A DNA stretch of 59,837 nucleotides. It comes from Pontiellaceae bacterium. Its GTDB lineage: Bacteria > Verrucomicrobiota > Kiritimatiellia > Kiritimatiellales > Pontiellaceae. The stretch is taken from assembly GCA_016937945.1 (NCBI GenBank), contig JAFGVP010000171.1, positions 1 to 59,837 on the forward strand, in the 5' to 3' direction. The notes under the pieces were generated by a model, which saw only the letters and a program-made list of their open reading frames with translations, was not told the origin of the DNA and searched no databases. This document shows, one piece after another, positions 33,662 through 42,556 of the stretch. The translations under genes and the position numbers were made by a program. Numbering within the stretch: position 1 is the first letter of the stretch; every line of letters starts with the position of its first letter.

Positions 33662-35674
33662 TCAGTCAATGCGCCTGAGCACGATGCCGGTTCTTGCAGG
33701 CATATAAATCATAATCTGGTTTCGGATATTTTCACCATCATCATATTCAAAGCTGTGAAAATGCTGCTCCGGATCAATCAGATCAAAGCCGCCGTAACGG
33801 GCATCATCCGTGTTTAAGGCAATTTCATAACATCCTGGTGATACGTCGACTGCATAATCCGTATAGGACTTGTTCGGGTGGAAGTTAAAAATGCAGACCA
33901 GCCCATCCCGTTCAAAGGCGATCATTTTGTCGCCGTCATTAATCAGGCGGAAGGTTACCGGAACATGTCCGAGGATATTCTGCTCCCGGAACAGGTTGAC
34001 CATGTGCTCGTCAAAGTCGGCCAGGAAATGGAATTTCAGGCCCGGATCATCTCTCAGGCTCCATTGCCGTCTGGCATAATGATAGGACCAGCTGTTGCCT
34101 TCTCTTGGAAAATCAATCCATTCCGGGTGGCCAAACTCATTGCCCATAAAGTTCAGATAGCCGTGGGCGGCGGCGCTGAGGGTCGCCAGGCGGGCCATCT
34201 TATGCAGGGCGATTCCCCGGTCAACAAGCAGGTTGCGCGCTTCAAGATGCATGTTGAAATACATCTCCTTGTCGATAAGCTCGAAAATGAAGCTCTTTCC
34301 GCCTACCAGCGCCTGATCGTGCGATTCTACATAGCTGATCACCTGCTCATCGGCCCTGTGGCTGGTCAGTTCATGATAGAGCCAGTACATGTTCCACTCT
34401 TCATCCGGAATATCGTTGGCCAGTTTGAACCAGCAGTCCGGTGCCCCCATGGCCAGCCGGTAATCAAAACCGCATCCGCCTTCGTTTTCCGGTGCACCCA
34501 GCCCCGGCATTCCGGAGACATCCTCGGCGATTGTGATGGCCGCCGGTCGCACGGAATGGATCAGTTTGTTGGAAAGAGCGAGATAGGCCAGAGCATCCAC
34601 ATCCACTGATCCGTCAAAGTAGGTGGCATAGTTTCCAAAACCGGTTCCCAGTCCGCGATGGTGGTAGAGCATGCTGGTTACGCCGTCAAACCGATAGCCG
34701 TCAAAATTAAATTCATCCAACCAGAAACGGGCATTGGAGAGCAGGAAGTGAAGCACTTCGGGTTTGCCATAGTCAAAGCAACGGGAATCCCATGCATCGT
34801 GGTCGCCGCGGCTTCCATCGTGAAAATACTGATAAAGCGTTCCGTCAAATTTCGATAAACCTTCCGCTTCGTTTTTGACGGCATGCGAGTGGACCAGATC
34901 CATGATGACGGCGAGGCCGGCTTCATGGCACGCATCAATCAACTCCTTCAGTTCCTCCGGCGTGCCGAAGCGGGAAGAGGCTGCATAAAAGTTGGAGACA
35001 TGGTAGCCGAAGGATCCGTAATAGGGATGCTCCATGATGCCCATGAACTGCACCGTATTGTATCCCATCTTGATGATGCGGGGCAGTATCTGGTCCTTGT
35101 ACTCAAGGTAGGAGCCGACCTTGGCATCTTCCTGGGCCATGCCGATATGCGACTCATAAATCAGAGGCGCCTCGATCGGCGTTTTCGGTTGAGGGAATTT
35201 CCATTTGTACTGCTTGGCCGGCTTCCAAACCTGTGCACAGAATGTGTGTGTGTCCGGGTCCTGCACGCTGCGACGCGTGTAGGCCGGAAGCCGCTCTCCC
35301 TCGCCGCCGGGCCAGTATATCTTCAGCTTGTAAAGATCCTCATGTTTGAGGGCTTTTGCCGGAAGCTCGATTTCCCACACGCCTTCGCCGTCGCCGTAAT
35401 GAAGCGCAAACTGGTCTTTCTGCTGCCAGTTTGAAAAATCGCCGATCAGATAGATTGCCGTGGCATTCGGTGCCCATTCACGAAACACCCATTTATCATC
35501 TCGAAAATGAAGCCCGAAATACTCATGAGCATTGGCAAAATTGTCGAGCGTCATGCTTCCGCCGGTCAGACGCTCCTCCATGTAACGGATATGGTTTTTT
35601 CGCCTTACCAGTTCGTCTTTAAACGGTTCCAGCCATGGATCGTCGGCAAGCTTTGCCAGGTTTGGGTCTCTCAT
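33662..35674 (-). CDS. glgB: 1,4-alpha-glucan branching enzyme, eukaryotic-type
   Basis: A 670-residue GH13 enzyme that moves alpha-1,4 chains to alpha-1,6 branch points of glycogen. It has the N-terminal carbohydrate-binding module (FREWAPNATAIYLIGDFSNW), then the catalytic barrel with Asp in DGYRFDGVTSM, Glu in ITIAEDVSGMPG and the transition-state Asp in SYVESHDQALVG. The order of motifs, including GLGTGFGNYATYFDGSVD, matches the eukaryotic-like GH13_8 group rather than the usual bacterial GH13_9. It overlaps the glgA stop by 1 base. Transcribed with glgA and the debranching enzyme. Confidence 0.93.
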   Translation of the reverse strand: MRDPNLAKLADDPWLEPFKDELVRRKNHIRYMEERLTGGSMTLDNFANAHEYFGLHFRDDKWVFREWAPNATAIYLIGDFSNWQQKDQFALHYGDGEGVWEIELPAKALKHEDLYKLKIYWPGGEGERLPAYTRRSVQDPDTHTFCAQVWKPAKQYKWKFPQPKTPIEAPLIYESHIGMAQEDAKVGSYLEYKDQILPRIIKMGYNTVQFMGIMEHPYYGSFGYHVSNFYAASSRFGTPEELKELIDACHEAGLAVIMDLVHSHAVKNEAEGLSKFDGTLYQYFHDGSRGDHDAWDSRCFDYGKPEVLHFLLSNARFWLDEFNFDGYRFDGVTSMLYHHRGLGTGFGNYATYFDGSVDVDALAYLALSNKLIHSVRPAAITIAEDVSGMPGLGAPENEGGCGFDYRLAMGAPDCWFKLANDIPDEEWNMYWLYHELTSHRADEQVISYVESHDQALVGGKSFIFELIDKEMYFNMHLEARNLLVDRGIALHKMARLATLSAAAHGYLNFMGNEFGHPEWIDFPREGNSWSYHYARRQWSLRDDPGLKFHFLADFDEHMVNLFREQNILGHVPVTFRLINDGDKMIAFERDGLVCIFNFHPNKSYTDYAVDVSPGCYEIALNTDDARYGGFDLIDPEQHFHSFEYDDGENIRNQIMIYMPARTGIVLRRID

Positions 35675-37224
35675 CAGTTACCTTGCTGTTTTTCAAATAC
35701 TTCATCTACGAGAGGACGGTGCAGCATCTGTTCATAGATGTCGATGTAGGACTGCGCGGTCACCTTGTGATTAAAGCGGTTTTTGCTCTCTGCCATGATG
35801 CGTCCAACCTGCGTTCCGCGGGTATGGACATCCAACGCGTGGAATTCCAAGGCGCGGTCGATGGCCCATGCCAAGCCTTCGCCGTCGTAGGTTTCAAAGA
35901 GGAACCCGTTTCCGGTACTGTTTTCCACATCCAGATTGGCTACAGAGTCATGCAGTCCGCCGGTATCGCGGGCGATTGGCAACGATCCGTAGATGGCGCT
36001 CGTCATCTGGGGCAGTCCGCAGGGTTCGAACAACGACGGCATAAGCATAAAGTCGGATGCCGCAAAGCCGATGTGGGACAGCCCTTCCTCAAAGTTGCAG
36101 ACGGCCACCCGGTTGTAGAGATCATGCTTGTAGGCGATGTCGTGGAACACCTGTTGGTAGGCGCCGTTCGCCACAAAGACCATCTGGAGTCCGCGATCCC
36201 AGTATTTGTCGATTGTTTTATAAAGGATTTCTGAAACAAGCTGGCAGCCCTTCTGAACCGGATCGAGTCGTGATGGCCAGAACATCATCGGTGCATCCGG
36301 ATTGATGTCCAGACCTAGCCGATCCTGAAGATAAACCTTGTTTTTGCGTTTGGCATCGTAGTGGTCGGCGACGCCGTATTTTTGTACCAGATAGGTGTCG
36401 GTTTCTGGATCGCAGGCGGAGTCCGGCGAATTCAGGATGCCCGATGCGCAGCCTGCATGATATTTACTCGCAACTTCCCATTGAATGTTTCCGGGAACAA
36501 AATCATGCGCATTGTCCACAATTTCCTTCATGAAGGTCGGGCTGACCGTATTGATGAAGTGGGCACTGAAAATTCCACTGCAGAGGAAGTCGACCGGATT
36601 GTTTTCGCGTGCGTCGAAATAGTTGCTCGGGGGCCATGTGTAGAATAGGTTGCTCCAGAATTCGGCCGAATCAATTCCTCGGTCTTCAATATGGGCGAGT
36701 GTTGTCTTTACCGTATGAATGTTGTGGAAGGTAAAGAGGCTTGGAATGCCCAGCATGCGGGCTTCAGCGGGAATCAGCCCGGTCATCCAGTCATTGCAGT
36801 GAATGAGGTCCGGCTTGACGGTGGGAATAATGTTGTTGATGACTTCTCGTTGGAATGCCAGAGCAATCTTCAGGTCCGTGTCTTCAGAGTTGCTGTATAC
36901 GCGGTCCTGATAGTAGAAGATACGGTCTTCGGCAAGGTGGATCCGATCGCTAGGCAGCTTGCTTTTGTAGATCAGCAGTTCGTTGTCGATAAAGCCGCCG
37001 ATGTCTACGTGAAACATTTTGCGGTAGTGGGGCAGTGCCACATGTACATCTGCACCCAGTTCGTAAAGTGCGGATACGAGCGATGCCGAAACATCGGCCA
37101 GACCACCGGCCTTTGCCGAAAGTTTGTTGGTCATGTTACCCATGCCTTGCGGCAGGTAGGTGATTTCCGGAGTGACGATCAGTATTCTTGGTTTCTTTAT
37201 TTTTTTACTGCTCTTTGGTGCCAT
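35674..37224 (-). CDS. glgA: Glycogen synthase (GT5)
   Basis: A 516-residue starch/glycogen synthase from ATG 37224, preceded by AAAGAGGTTGGGC. The ADP-glucose-binding KxGGL motif reads KAGGLADVSASL, and the C-terminal half has PSLFEPCGLPQMTSAIYGSL with the catalytic Glu, and RDTGGLHDSV. The stretch of Lys at residues 4-10 is a basic N-terminal extension. It lies in a three-gene cluster, debranching enzyme - glgA - glgB, with a 1-base overlap to glgB. ADP-glucose pyrophosphorylase and phosphorylase are not in the window. Confidence 0.94.
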   Translation of the reverse strand: MAPKSSKKIKKPRILIVTPEITYLPQGMGNMTNKLSAKAGGLADVSASLVSALYELGADVHVALPHYRKMFHVDIGGFIDNELLIYKSKLPSDRIHLAEDRIFYYQDRVYSNSEDTDLKIALAFQREVINNIIPTVKPDLIHCNDWMTGLIPAEARMLGIPSLFTFHNIHTVKTTLAHIEDRGIDSAEFWSNLFYTWPPSNYFDARENNPVDFLCSGIFSAHFINTVSPTFMKEIVDNAHDFVPGNIQWEVASKYHAGCASGILNSPDSACDPETDTYLVQKYGVADHYDAKRKNKVYLQDRLGLDINPDAPMMFWPSRLDPVQKGCQLVSEILYKTIDKYWDRGLQMVFVANGAYQQVFHDIAYKHDLYNRVAVCNFEEGLSHIGFAASDFMLMPSLFEPCGLPQMTSAIYGSLPIARDTGGLHDSVANLDVENSTGNGFLFETYDGEGLAWAIDRALEFHALDVHTRGTQVGRIMAESKNRFNHKVTAQSYIDIYEQMLHRPLVDEVFEKQQGN

Positions 37225-37285
37225 GCCCAACCTCTTTCTATTGTAGGTCATCAAATCAACCGGCTAGATAGTTTACAAGCTTATA

Positions 37286-40200
37286 CTAGTGCTTTAAACG
37301 ATGAACCACCCTGTAGAGTTCCGTAACGCCCCAGGCCTGTGCACCGCATCCGCGCTGGATGTGCGGGACATTGCCGTCAATGACTTCCGGAACCTGCCTC
37401 AGGCAGCCGTGATTAATGACGTCTGACGCGCTTCCAAGGATTGCAAGCGCCGTTTCGCGGGCGGCTGCGCCGTATACCATGACGAGTGCTTCCGGGTAGG
37501 ATGGAAAGGGCCAGGTCCATGCTGTGCCGTTATGGTAGGCCGGTTTGCGGCGCGTATCTTCGTCACCGTCATAATGGCCCCAATAGGGATGTGCCGGATC
37601 ATTGAGCAGGTGACCGTCGTTATAAACCGGAAGTGGATGAAGGACCGGCCGGTCTGCCAGGCTTCGCATGGCGCCGGGAATCAGCAGCTGTTCACAGGCC
37701 GCCACGATGCTGCGGCACAGTTCCGGATCCTGAACGGCTCCAAGTGTAACGGCCAGTAGCTGATTGGAACGCAGCGCATCGTCCACTTCCGCCTGTCGGG
37801 CACCTGTTCCCGGTGCCGCCGTCAGGCAGTCGGCCAGATAGGTAAAGTCATCGGCCCGAATCACAAAGAGTTCCGTAATGGACGCCGCAACAAGCTGCGC
37901 CCGATCCTTCCACTCTTTCTTCCGATCGATGCGTGCGATCATCTGCAAGGCATAGTGCCAGAGCGACTGAATTTCGATCGGATAGCCCTGGCGCGGAGTA
38001 CCGGCTGGATAGTTTGTATCCATCCAGGTGTAGTGGGATGGACTGTAGATTAACCCCGTTTCAACATCGTAGGATATTCCGTTTTCGGTTCCGTTGATCA
38101 GTCCGCGCGCAAGCGAAATGAGTACCTGCTTCAAGGTGCGGTCGCCGCATTTTTCCTGAAGCAGTTTCTGGTGACCCTGTGCGATCATCAGTTCATCGCA
38201 CGCCACGAAAAACCAGAGCGGGGCATCCGATGTTTCCCGGTTGTTGTCGTCATTGCCCCGGATCATGTTCGGAATGGTTCCGCCTCGTTCAAACTTGGCA
38301 AACTGAAGCAGAATGTTTTTAGCCTCTTCCAGCAATCCGGCCGCAATGATGCCGCGCAGGCAGATCAGCGTATCGCGTCCCCAGTCAAGGAACCACGGAT
38401 AGCCGGCGATTACCGTTTGGAACGCATCGCGCTTAACGATGAACTGTTTCATGGCGAGAGCCATTGCATTTTCAATCGAAACGGTTTCTGCGCCGGAGGA
38501 ATCCGTCAACGGTGCAAAGGCGGGCCGGCCATTGACGGAGGCGATCAGTTCGGCCTGCTTGTTCCCCTTCAGTTCCGCTTTGAAATATCCGGGGCTGAAC
38601 AGGTCGGTCGCGCCGTCAATGCCGCGTGCCCGGTCCACGGGATGCTCGATCATGTAATACCACTCCGGCTCACTGAGGAACGTGCCGCCTTTCAGGTCGA
38701 TATCGAGCTTCCGGTCCTCGGCGGGCGCAAAAACGAAACCGTTTTTTCGCGTTTGGATTGCCTCTGGCCACTGTTTTTCCGGTCCGAAAAAGGCCTTCGT
38801 GACTTCGTGGTTGCAGCGGTCCTCAATGTCCGGACGAATAATGAGCGAGACCGGTTCATCATCCTGAAGTCGTTCCGGATCATGGCCGGCGGCTTCGCGC
38901 CGGAAGGTGAGCCGGATCGCATTGGTATCCGGATGCATCTGCAACGATGCCCTCAGGGCAATCAGCAGTCCTTCGCCGGTCGGAACGGCAAAATCCCAGC
39001 TCACCGTTCCGTCATCCGCTACGCTGAAGCGCTTCTGGCAATGGAGAGACAGTTCATAGGAATAGCCCTTGTGCACGATCCATCCACGACAGCGCGACAG
39101 CATGGTATGGCGGTCCACGGGAACATCGGGGTGCAGGTTGGCCGATAGCAGCCCGTCGTATTTGCTGCGCAGTTCTGCCCAGCCGATGCGAACCTGTGCC
39201 AAGGCGCCGCACCGGTTGGTGCAGATGGCATAACGATCACGATCGTGTCCTTCGCCGGCCTTGCAGGCGGTGATAACGGTTGCGGCATCCATCGGGCAGA
39301 GCTGCATCAGCGGAGCGGCCGCGTGGGCGATTCCGTTCGATTCGAACAGGGTGAGTTTAAGGGTCAGGTCCCGATGGGCAGCGGGAGTCGCCATCGGACG
39401 GAAGAGCGTGAAGAATTCGCCGTTTTTCCGGATCAGCGACTTTTCGTGGGCAAGGGTGGTTCCATCCTCTGCTTTCAGCTCGGCAATAAATCCGTGCTCG
39501 GACCGAACGAGCAGGAAATGTCCCGGAGCCAGCATCACCTTGCGGTGCACATCACGCGGCCACTGCCAGGTGGTTACGATCGGGGCATTGCCCGCCAGCT
39601 CTTCACACAGCTGCTTCGGATCTTCCATGAGGCGGTCTAGATCAAAATGCTCAAGCTGGTTGAAGTAGGCGAAGATATCCATGGCCTTGGCCCGCAGGCA
39701 CTGCTCTTCGCTGCGTTCCGATCCGTGGAACGGTGCATCCAGCAGGGCATTAATCCGGTCATTCCATTCGGGATTACTGCTGAGGCAGAGGACTTCGCCG
39801 GGCCGCAGGTGACATGTCGAAGCGGCATGTTTGGATACGTTTTCGGTAATCAAATCGTTCATGTGTTGCGGAAATTCGCCGCGCCAGCTGACCATGCCAT
39901 CCACTTCGTGATTCAGGTTGGCGAGAACCAGCAGCTGTTCTCCGCTCTTAGGATCGGTTCGAAGGATCGCTGCAGAGTTGTGGTATTCGTTTGTGATGAG
40001 TTCAACACGTGCCCCTGCATGGAAGGCCGGGTGCACTTCCATGATCGCATTCAGGCGCCGGATAAGGTCGATCTGGTTCTCCTCGGATCCCCAGTTCAAC
40101 GAGTGAGCATTATGCACATTGATCTTTTCCGTCGCCAGCCACTCCACGCCGTTGGCAAATCCGAAGGCGCCGTTGTGGGAGGTAAGGGCGCAGAAAGCAT

Positions 40201-41491
40201 TACGCAACCGGGCAAACACAGCTGATGTCGCCGCCAGCCGCATGTTGTCGTGGGTTTCCGAAAAGTGAATCAGGTTGCCCTTGCTGGAGGATACCCGGAT
40301 GGATTCCGGCAGATAGCCGTCGACCTGTCCCTGATCATAGTTCTGGAAGATTTCGGAATAGGCCCAGTTCATGCCCGAGTCCGCCAGCAAGTGCTCTGTC
40401 ACATGCTTATGGCCGCCGAGTCCTTCGAGCATGAAGATGGTATCCGGATATTCAAGCCGGACCTTCGCGATGATATATTCCCATGCCTCGAAGGGTACCT
40501 TGTAGCCGGCATCGCAGCGGAATCCGTCAACGCCGCGCCGGCACCAGAAGAGAAAGACGTCGGCCATGTAGCACCAGAGGCCGCGGTGGGAATAATCGAG
40601 TTTCGAGAGATCTTCCCAGACCGTGCCCCATGCGCCGGGCGACATGAATGAACCGTCTTCGTTATGATGGAACCATTCCGGATGGTTCACCTGCAGGTGC
40701 GACGCCCAGCCCGTGTGATTGATCGGCATGTCCAGATAGAGCCGTGCATTACGCTTGTGCACTTCGTCCACCAGTTCCTGGAACTGATCGAGCGGGGTGG
40801 TGTGCTGGTCGAATTCCGCCAGCGCCGGATCAACGTCAAGCAGGTCCATGACGGCAAACGGACTGCCGAAACGGCCCATGCGGGCATAGGTGGTCGGAGT
40901 CGGATGAATCGGCAGCAGCTGCACGATCTTACAGCGCAGGGTGCCGATAATAAAATCGAGCTCCTTGATCAGATCCCGGAATTTGCCGCTGCGGGGAATG
41001 ACCGCATAACCCGCTTCGTCGAGCTGCCGGACTGCCGGTTCTTCCTGCTGTGCGATGGCGCCTTTATAGCGGCATTCGCCGAACTGACGGACGAAGGCGG
41101 TATACATGGTGTTTCCGGCGCAGGTTTCAGCCGGTTCAACCTTGATCATGGAGTTTCCGCCTTCGGGCCACTCAATCGAATGCGATCCTTCCGGTAAAAA
41201 ATAGGTCTTGGCCTCGAAGCGGCCGACCTCAAGCAGCGGCAGGGTTATGCTGAAGCGACCGTTGCCTTCGTTCGTCATTGGATGGTCGTGCCAGTCACGG
41301 GCCAAAGGCTGCAGGTTTTTTTCTGCATGGGCAATGATTTCGCCATGCCGGACTTCGGCAAAACCAATGTTGGAGCGAAGCCACGCCTGCCCTTTTCCGG
41401 CGTTGCGGGTCTCCAGAGTAAAGGTAATCTGATCGCCGCGAAAGAGAATGTTATGTCCGCCGGGAGCGGGGGACTGGTTCAAGCTGCTCAT
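37286..41491 (-). CDS. Bifunctional glycogen debranching enzyme (GH13-like + GDE_C/GH133)
   Basis: A 1401-residue protein, start ATG 41491 behind AAAAAAAGG; a TTG 36 bases upstream is not needed. Residues 140-600 form a GH13-type transferase barrel: DGFRCDAGYKV (Asp), FMLEGLGGHK (Glu) and FSETHDNMR (Asp) hold the catalytic triad. Residues 1030-1400 form an amylo-alpha-1,6-glucosidase domain (VIAGYPWFLDWGRDTLICLR, then YNDGHLLNDPAHPYWGHYDG). This is the two-activity layout of eukaryotic AGL/Gdb1, 4-alpha-glucanotransferase plus alpha-1,6-glucosidase, and differs from the isoamylase-type GlgX common in bacteria. It leads the glycogen cluster. Confidence 0.85.
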   Translation of the reverse strand: MSSLNQSPAPGGHNILFRGDQITFTLETRNAGKGQAWLRSNIGFAEVRHGEIIAHAEKNLQPLARDWHDHPMTNEGNGRFSITLPLLEVGRFEAKTYFLPEGSHSIEWPEGGNSMIKVEPAETCAGNTMYTAFVRQFGECRYKGAIAQQEEPAVRQLDEAGYAVIPRSGKFRDLIKELDFIIGTLRCKIVQLLPIHPTPTTYARMGRFGSPFAVMDLLDVDPALAEFDQHTTPLDQFQELVDEVHKRNARLYLDMPINHTGWASHLQVNHPEWFHHNEDGSFMSPGAWGTVWEDLSKLDYSHRGLWCYMADVFLFWCRRGVDGFRCDAGYKVPFEAWEYIIAKVRLEYPDTIFMLEGLGGHKHVTEHLLADSGMNWAYSEIFQNYDQGQVDGYLPESIRVSSSKGNLIHFSETHDNMRLAATSAVFARLRNAFCALTSHNGAFGFANGVEWLATEKINVHNAHSLNWGSEENQIDLIRRLNAIMEVHPAFHAGARVELITNEYHNSAAILRTDPKSGEQLLVLANLNHEVDGMVSWRGEFPQHMNDLITENVSKHAASTCHLRPGEVLCLSSNPEWNDRINALLDAPFHGSERSEEQCLRAKAMDIFAYFNQLEHFDLDRLMEDPKQLCEELAGNAPIVTTWQWPRDVHRKVMLAPGHFLLVRSEHGFIAELKAEDGTTLAHEKSLIRKNGEFFTLFRPMATPAAHRDLTLKLTLFESNGIAHAAAPLMQLCPMDAATVITACKAGEGHDRDRYAICTNRCGALAQVRIGWAELRSKYDGLLSANLHPDVPVDRHTMLSRCRGWIVHKGYSYELSLHCQKRFSVADDGTVSWDFAVPTGEGLLIALRASLQMHPDTNAIRLTFRREAAGHDPERLQDDEPVSLIIRPDIEDRCNHEVTKAFFGPEKQWPEAIQTRKNGFVFAPAEDRKLDIDLKGGTFLSEPEWYYMIEHPVDRARGIDGATDLFSPGYFKAELKGNKQAELIASVNGRPAFAPLTDSSGAETVSIENAMALAMKQFIVKRDAFQTVIAGYPWFLDWGRDTLICLRGIIAAGLLEEAKNILLQFAKFERGGTIPNMIRGNDDNNRETSDAPLWFFVACDELMIAQGHQKLLQEKCGDRTLKQVLISLARGLINGTENGISYDVETGLIYSPSHYTWMDTNYPAGTPRQGYPIEIQSLWHYALQMIARIDRKKEWKDRAQLVAASITELFVIRADDFTYLADCLTAAPGTGARQAEVDDALRSNQLLAVTLGAVQDPELCRSIVAACEQLLIPGAMRSLADRPVLHPLPVYNDGHLLNDPAHPYWGHYDGDEDTRRKPAYHNGTAWTWPFPSYPEALVMVYGAAARETALAILGSASDVINHGCLRQVPEVIDGNVPHIQRGCGAQAWGVTELYRVVHRLKH

Positions 41492-41799
41492 TTTTAAACC
41501 TTTTTTTGTAGAGTCGATATCTGTCAAAAACTGGGTTTCTTATAGGTCGATTGATTCGTGATGTCTGGAAAAAAGCGCAACAGTTTACCAAATAAGCCGG
41601 TTGAACCTGATTCTCCGGGAGAGGTAATCGGGGTCGTGAGCCGGATAAAAAGTCCGTTGTTTGAGACCTGCAATAGGCGGGTGCTTCCGTTCGTTCATGA
41701 ATCGTAATCTGAATTGTGGTGCAGTTGAGTCTGATTTCGGTCACCAATACAGAGTGAACCTGATAATGAAAACTTTGAGCGGCAAGGAGAGCGGGGCGC

Positions 41800-42510
41800 A
41801 TGCAGAATACAAAGAAATCAATCCGGCGCAAAATGACCAGTAAACAGCCGTCTGGGTCGCGAATATGTCTTTCAACGGTGTCCGGCGCATTCCTTATTGC
41901 GGCGGTCGGATGCACGACACTGCCGGAACCTCCGGCTCAGCAGCCGATCGAATATTGTTTCACCCGTCCCGACCGGGCGGAGGAACTGCTCTACCTCCAT
42001 CCGTTTCTTGCTGTTCATAAATGGACCCGCGTGGATCAGGTCCGCACGGCGGCGGACCCTGTGAAGGATATTGCCGGTGAACTGCAATCCCTGCCGGAAA
42101 ACGAAGCCTATCGCTGGCAGAGCCGGACCAATGCCATTTACGATATTGTTCAGGCGCACTGGGAGGAGGCCGCACTGGCCGACCAGCTTCCTGCCCGATT
42201 CGAAAAGGTTCTTGTTCGTGATATAGAGGCCATTGCGTGGGATCCGACAGTCCCGGTTATTCTCGGCCTTGGACGCAAGCCGGATGAATACAGCGCAAAT
42301 ATGTTTTCTCCTCCGCCGCATCCCCGTTTTTTCTATATCCTGCACGATCGGATTGCCTTTAGGGACCACAGCGAGCCCGATGCGGTATCCGGATATGATG
42401 AAATTGTCGCATTCCTTCAGCGGGAGTGGAAAATCCATCCAGCAGACCTCCATCCGATGAACGAGTCGTTTGAATTATGGAAGCAGCATGCAAAACAGCG
42501 AGGCCTCTAA
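41800..42510 (+). CDS. Hypothetical lipoprotein
   Basis: A 236-residue protein with a basic N-terminus and a lipobox (TVSGAFLIAAVGC) near residue 38. The mature part is mostly helical and begins TTLPEPPAQQPIEYCFTRPD. I recognise no domain. AAGGAG lies 11 bases before ATG 41800; a methionine at 41833 could give a more usual signal peptide. It lies upstream of a TamA/TamB-like pair on the same strand but has its own reading, with a promoter to the next gene between them. Likely anchored to the outer or inner membrane. Confidence 0.6.
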   Translation: MQNTKKSIRRKMTSKQPSGSRICLSTVSGAFLIAAVGCTTLPEPPAQQPIEYCFTRPDRAEELLYLHPFLAVHKWTRVDQVRTAADPVKDIAGELQSLPENEAYRWQSRTNAIYDIVQAHWEEAALADQLPARFEKVLVRDIEAIAWDPTVPVILGLGRKPDEYSANMFSPPPHPRFFYILHDRIAFRDHSEPDAVSGYDEIVAFLQREWKIHPADLHPMNESFELWKQHAKQRGL

Positions 42511-42520
42511 AGGAACCACT

Positions 42521-42549
42521 TTGACGTTTCTGCCAGCTTGGAATAGACT
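42521..42549 (+). promoter_or_regulatory. Promoter for the TamA/TamB-like pair, possibly leaderless
   Basis: TTGACG at 42521-42526 and TAGACT at 42544-42549 with a perfect 17-base spacer. The expected start of transcription, 7 bases downstream, is at or next to the A of ATG 42557, so the mRNA may lack a leader. No ribosome binding site is seen in the bases before that ATG. Confidence 0.55.
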
Positions 42550-42556
42550 CCGACTT

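Noticed and set aside
38171-39148. Open frame opposite the debranching enzyme
   Set aside because: Antisense shadow of a G+C-rich coding region; no protein family or ribosome binding site is visible.
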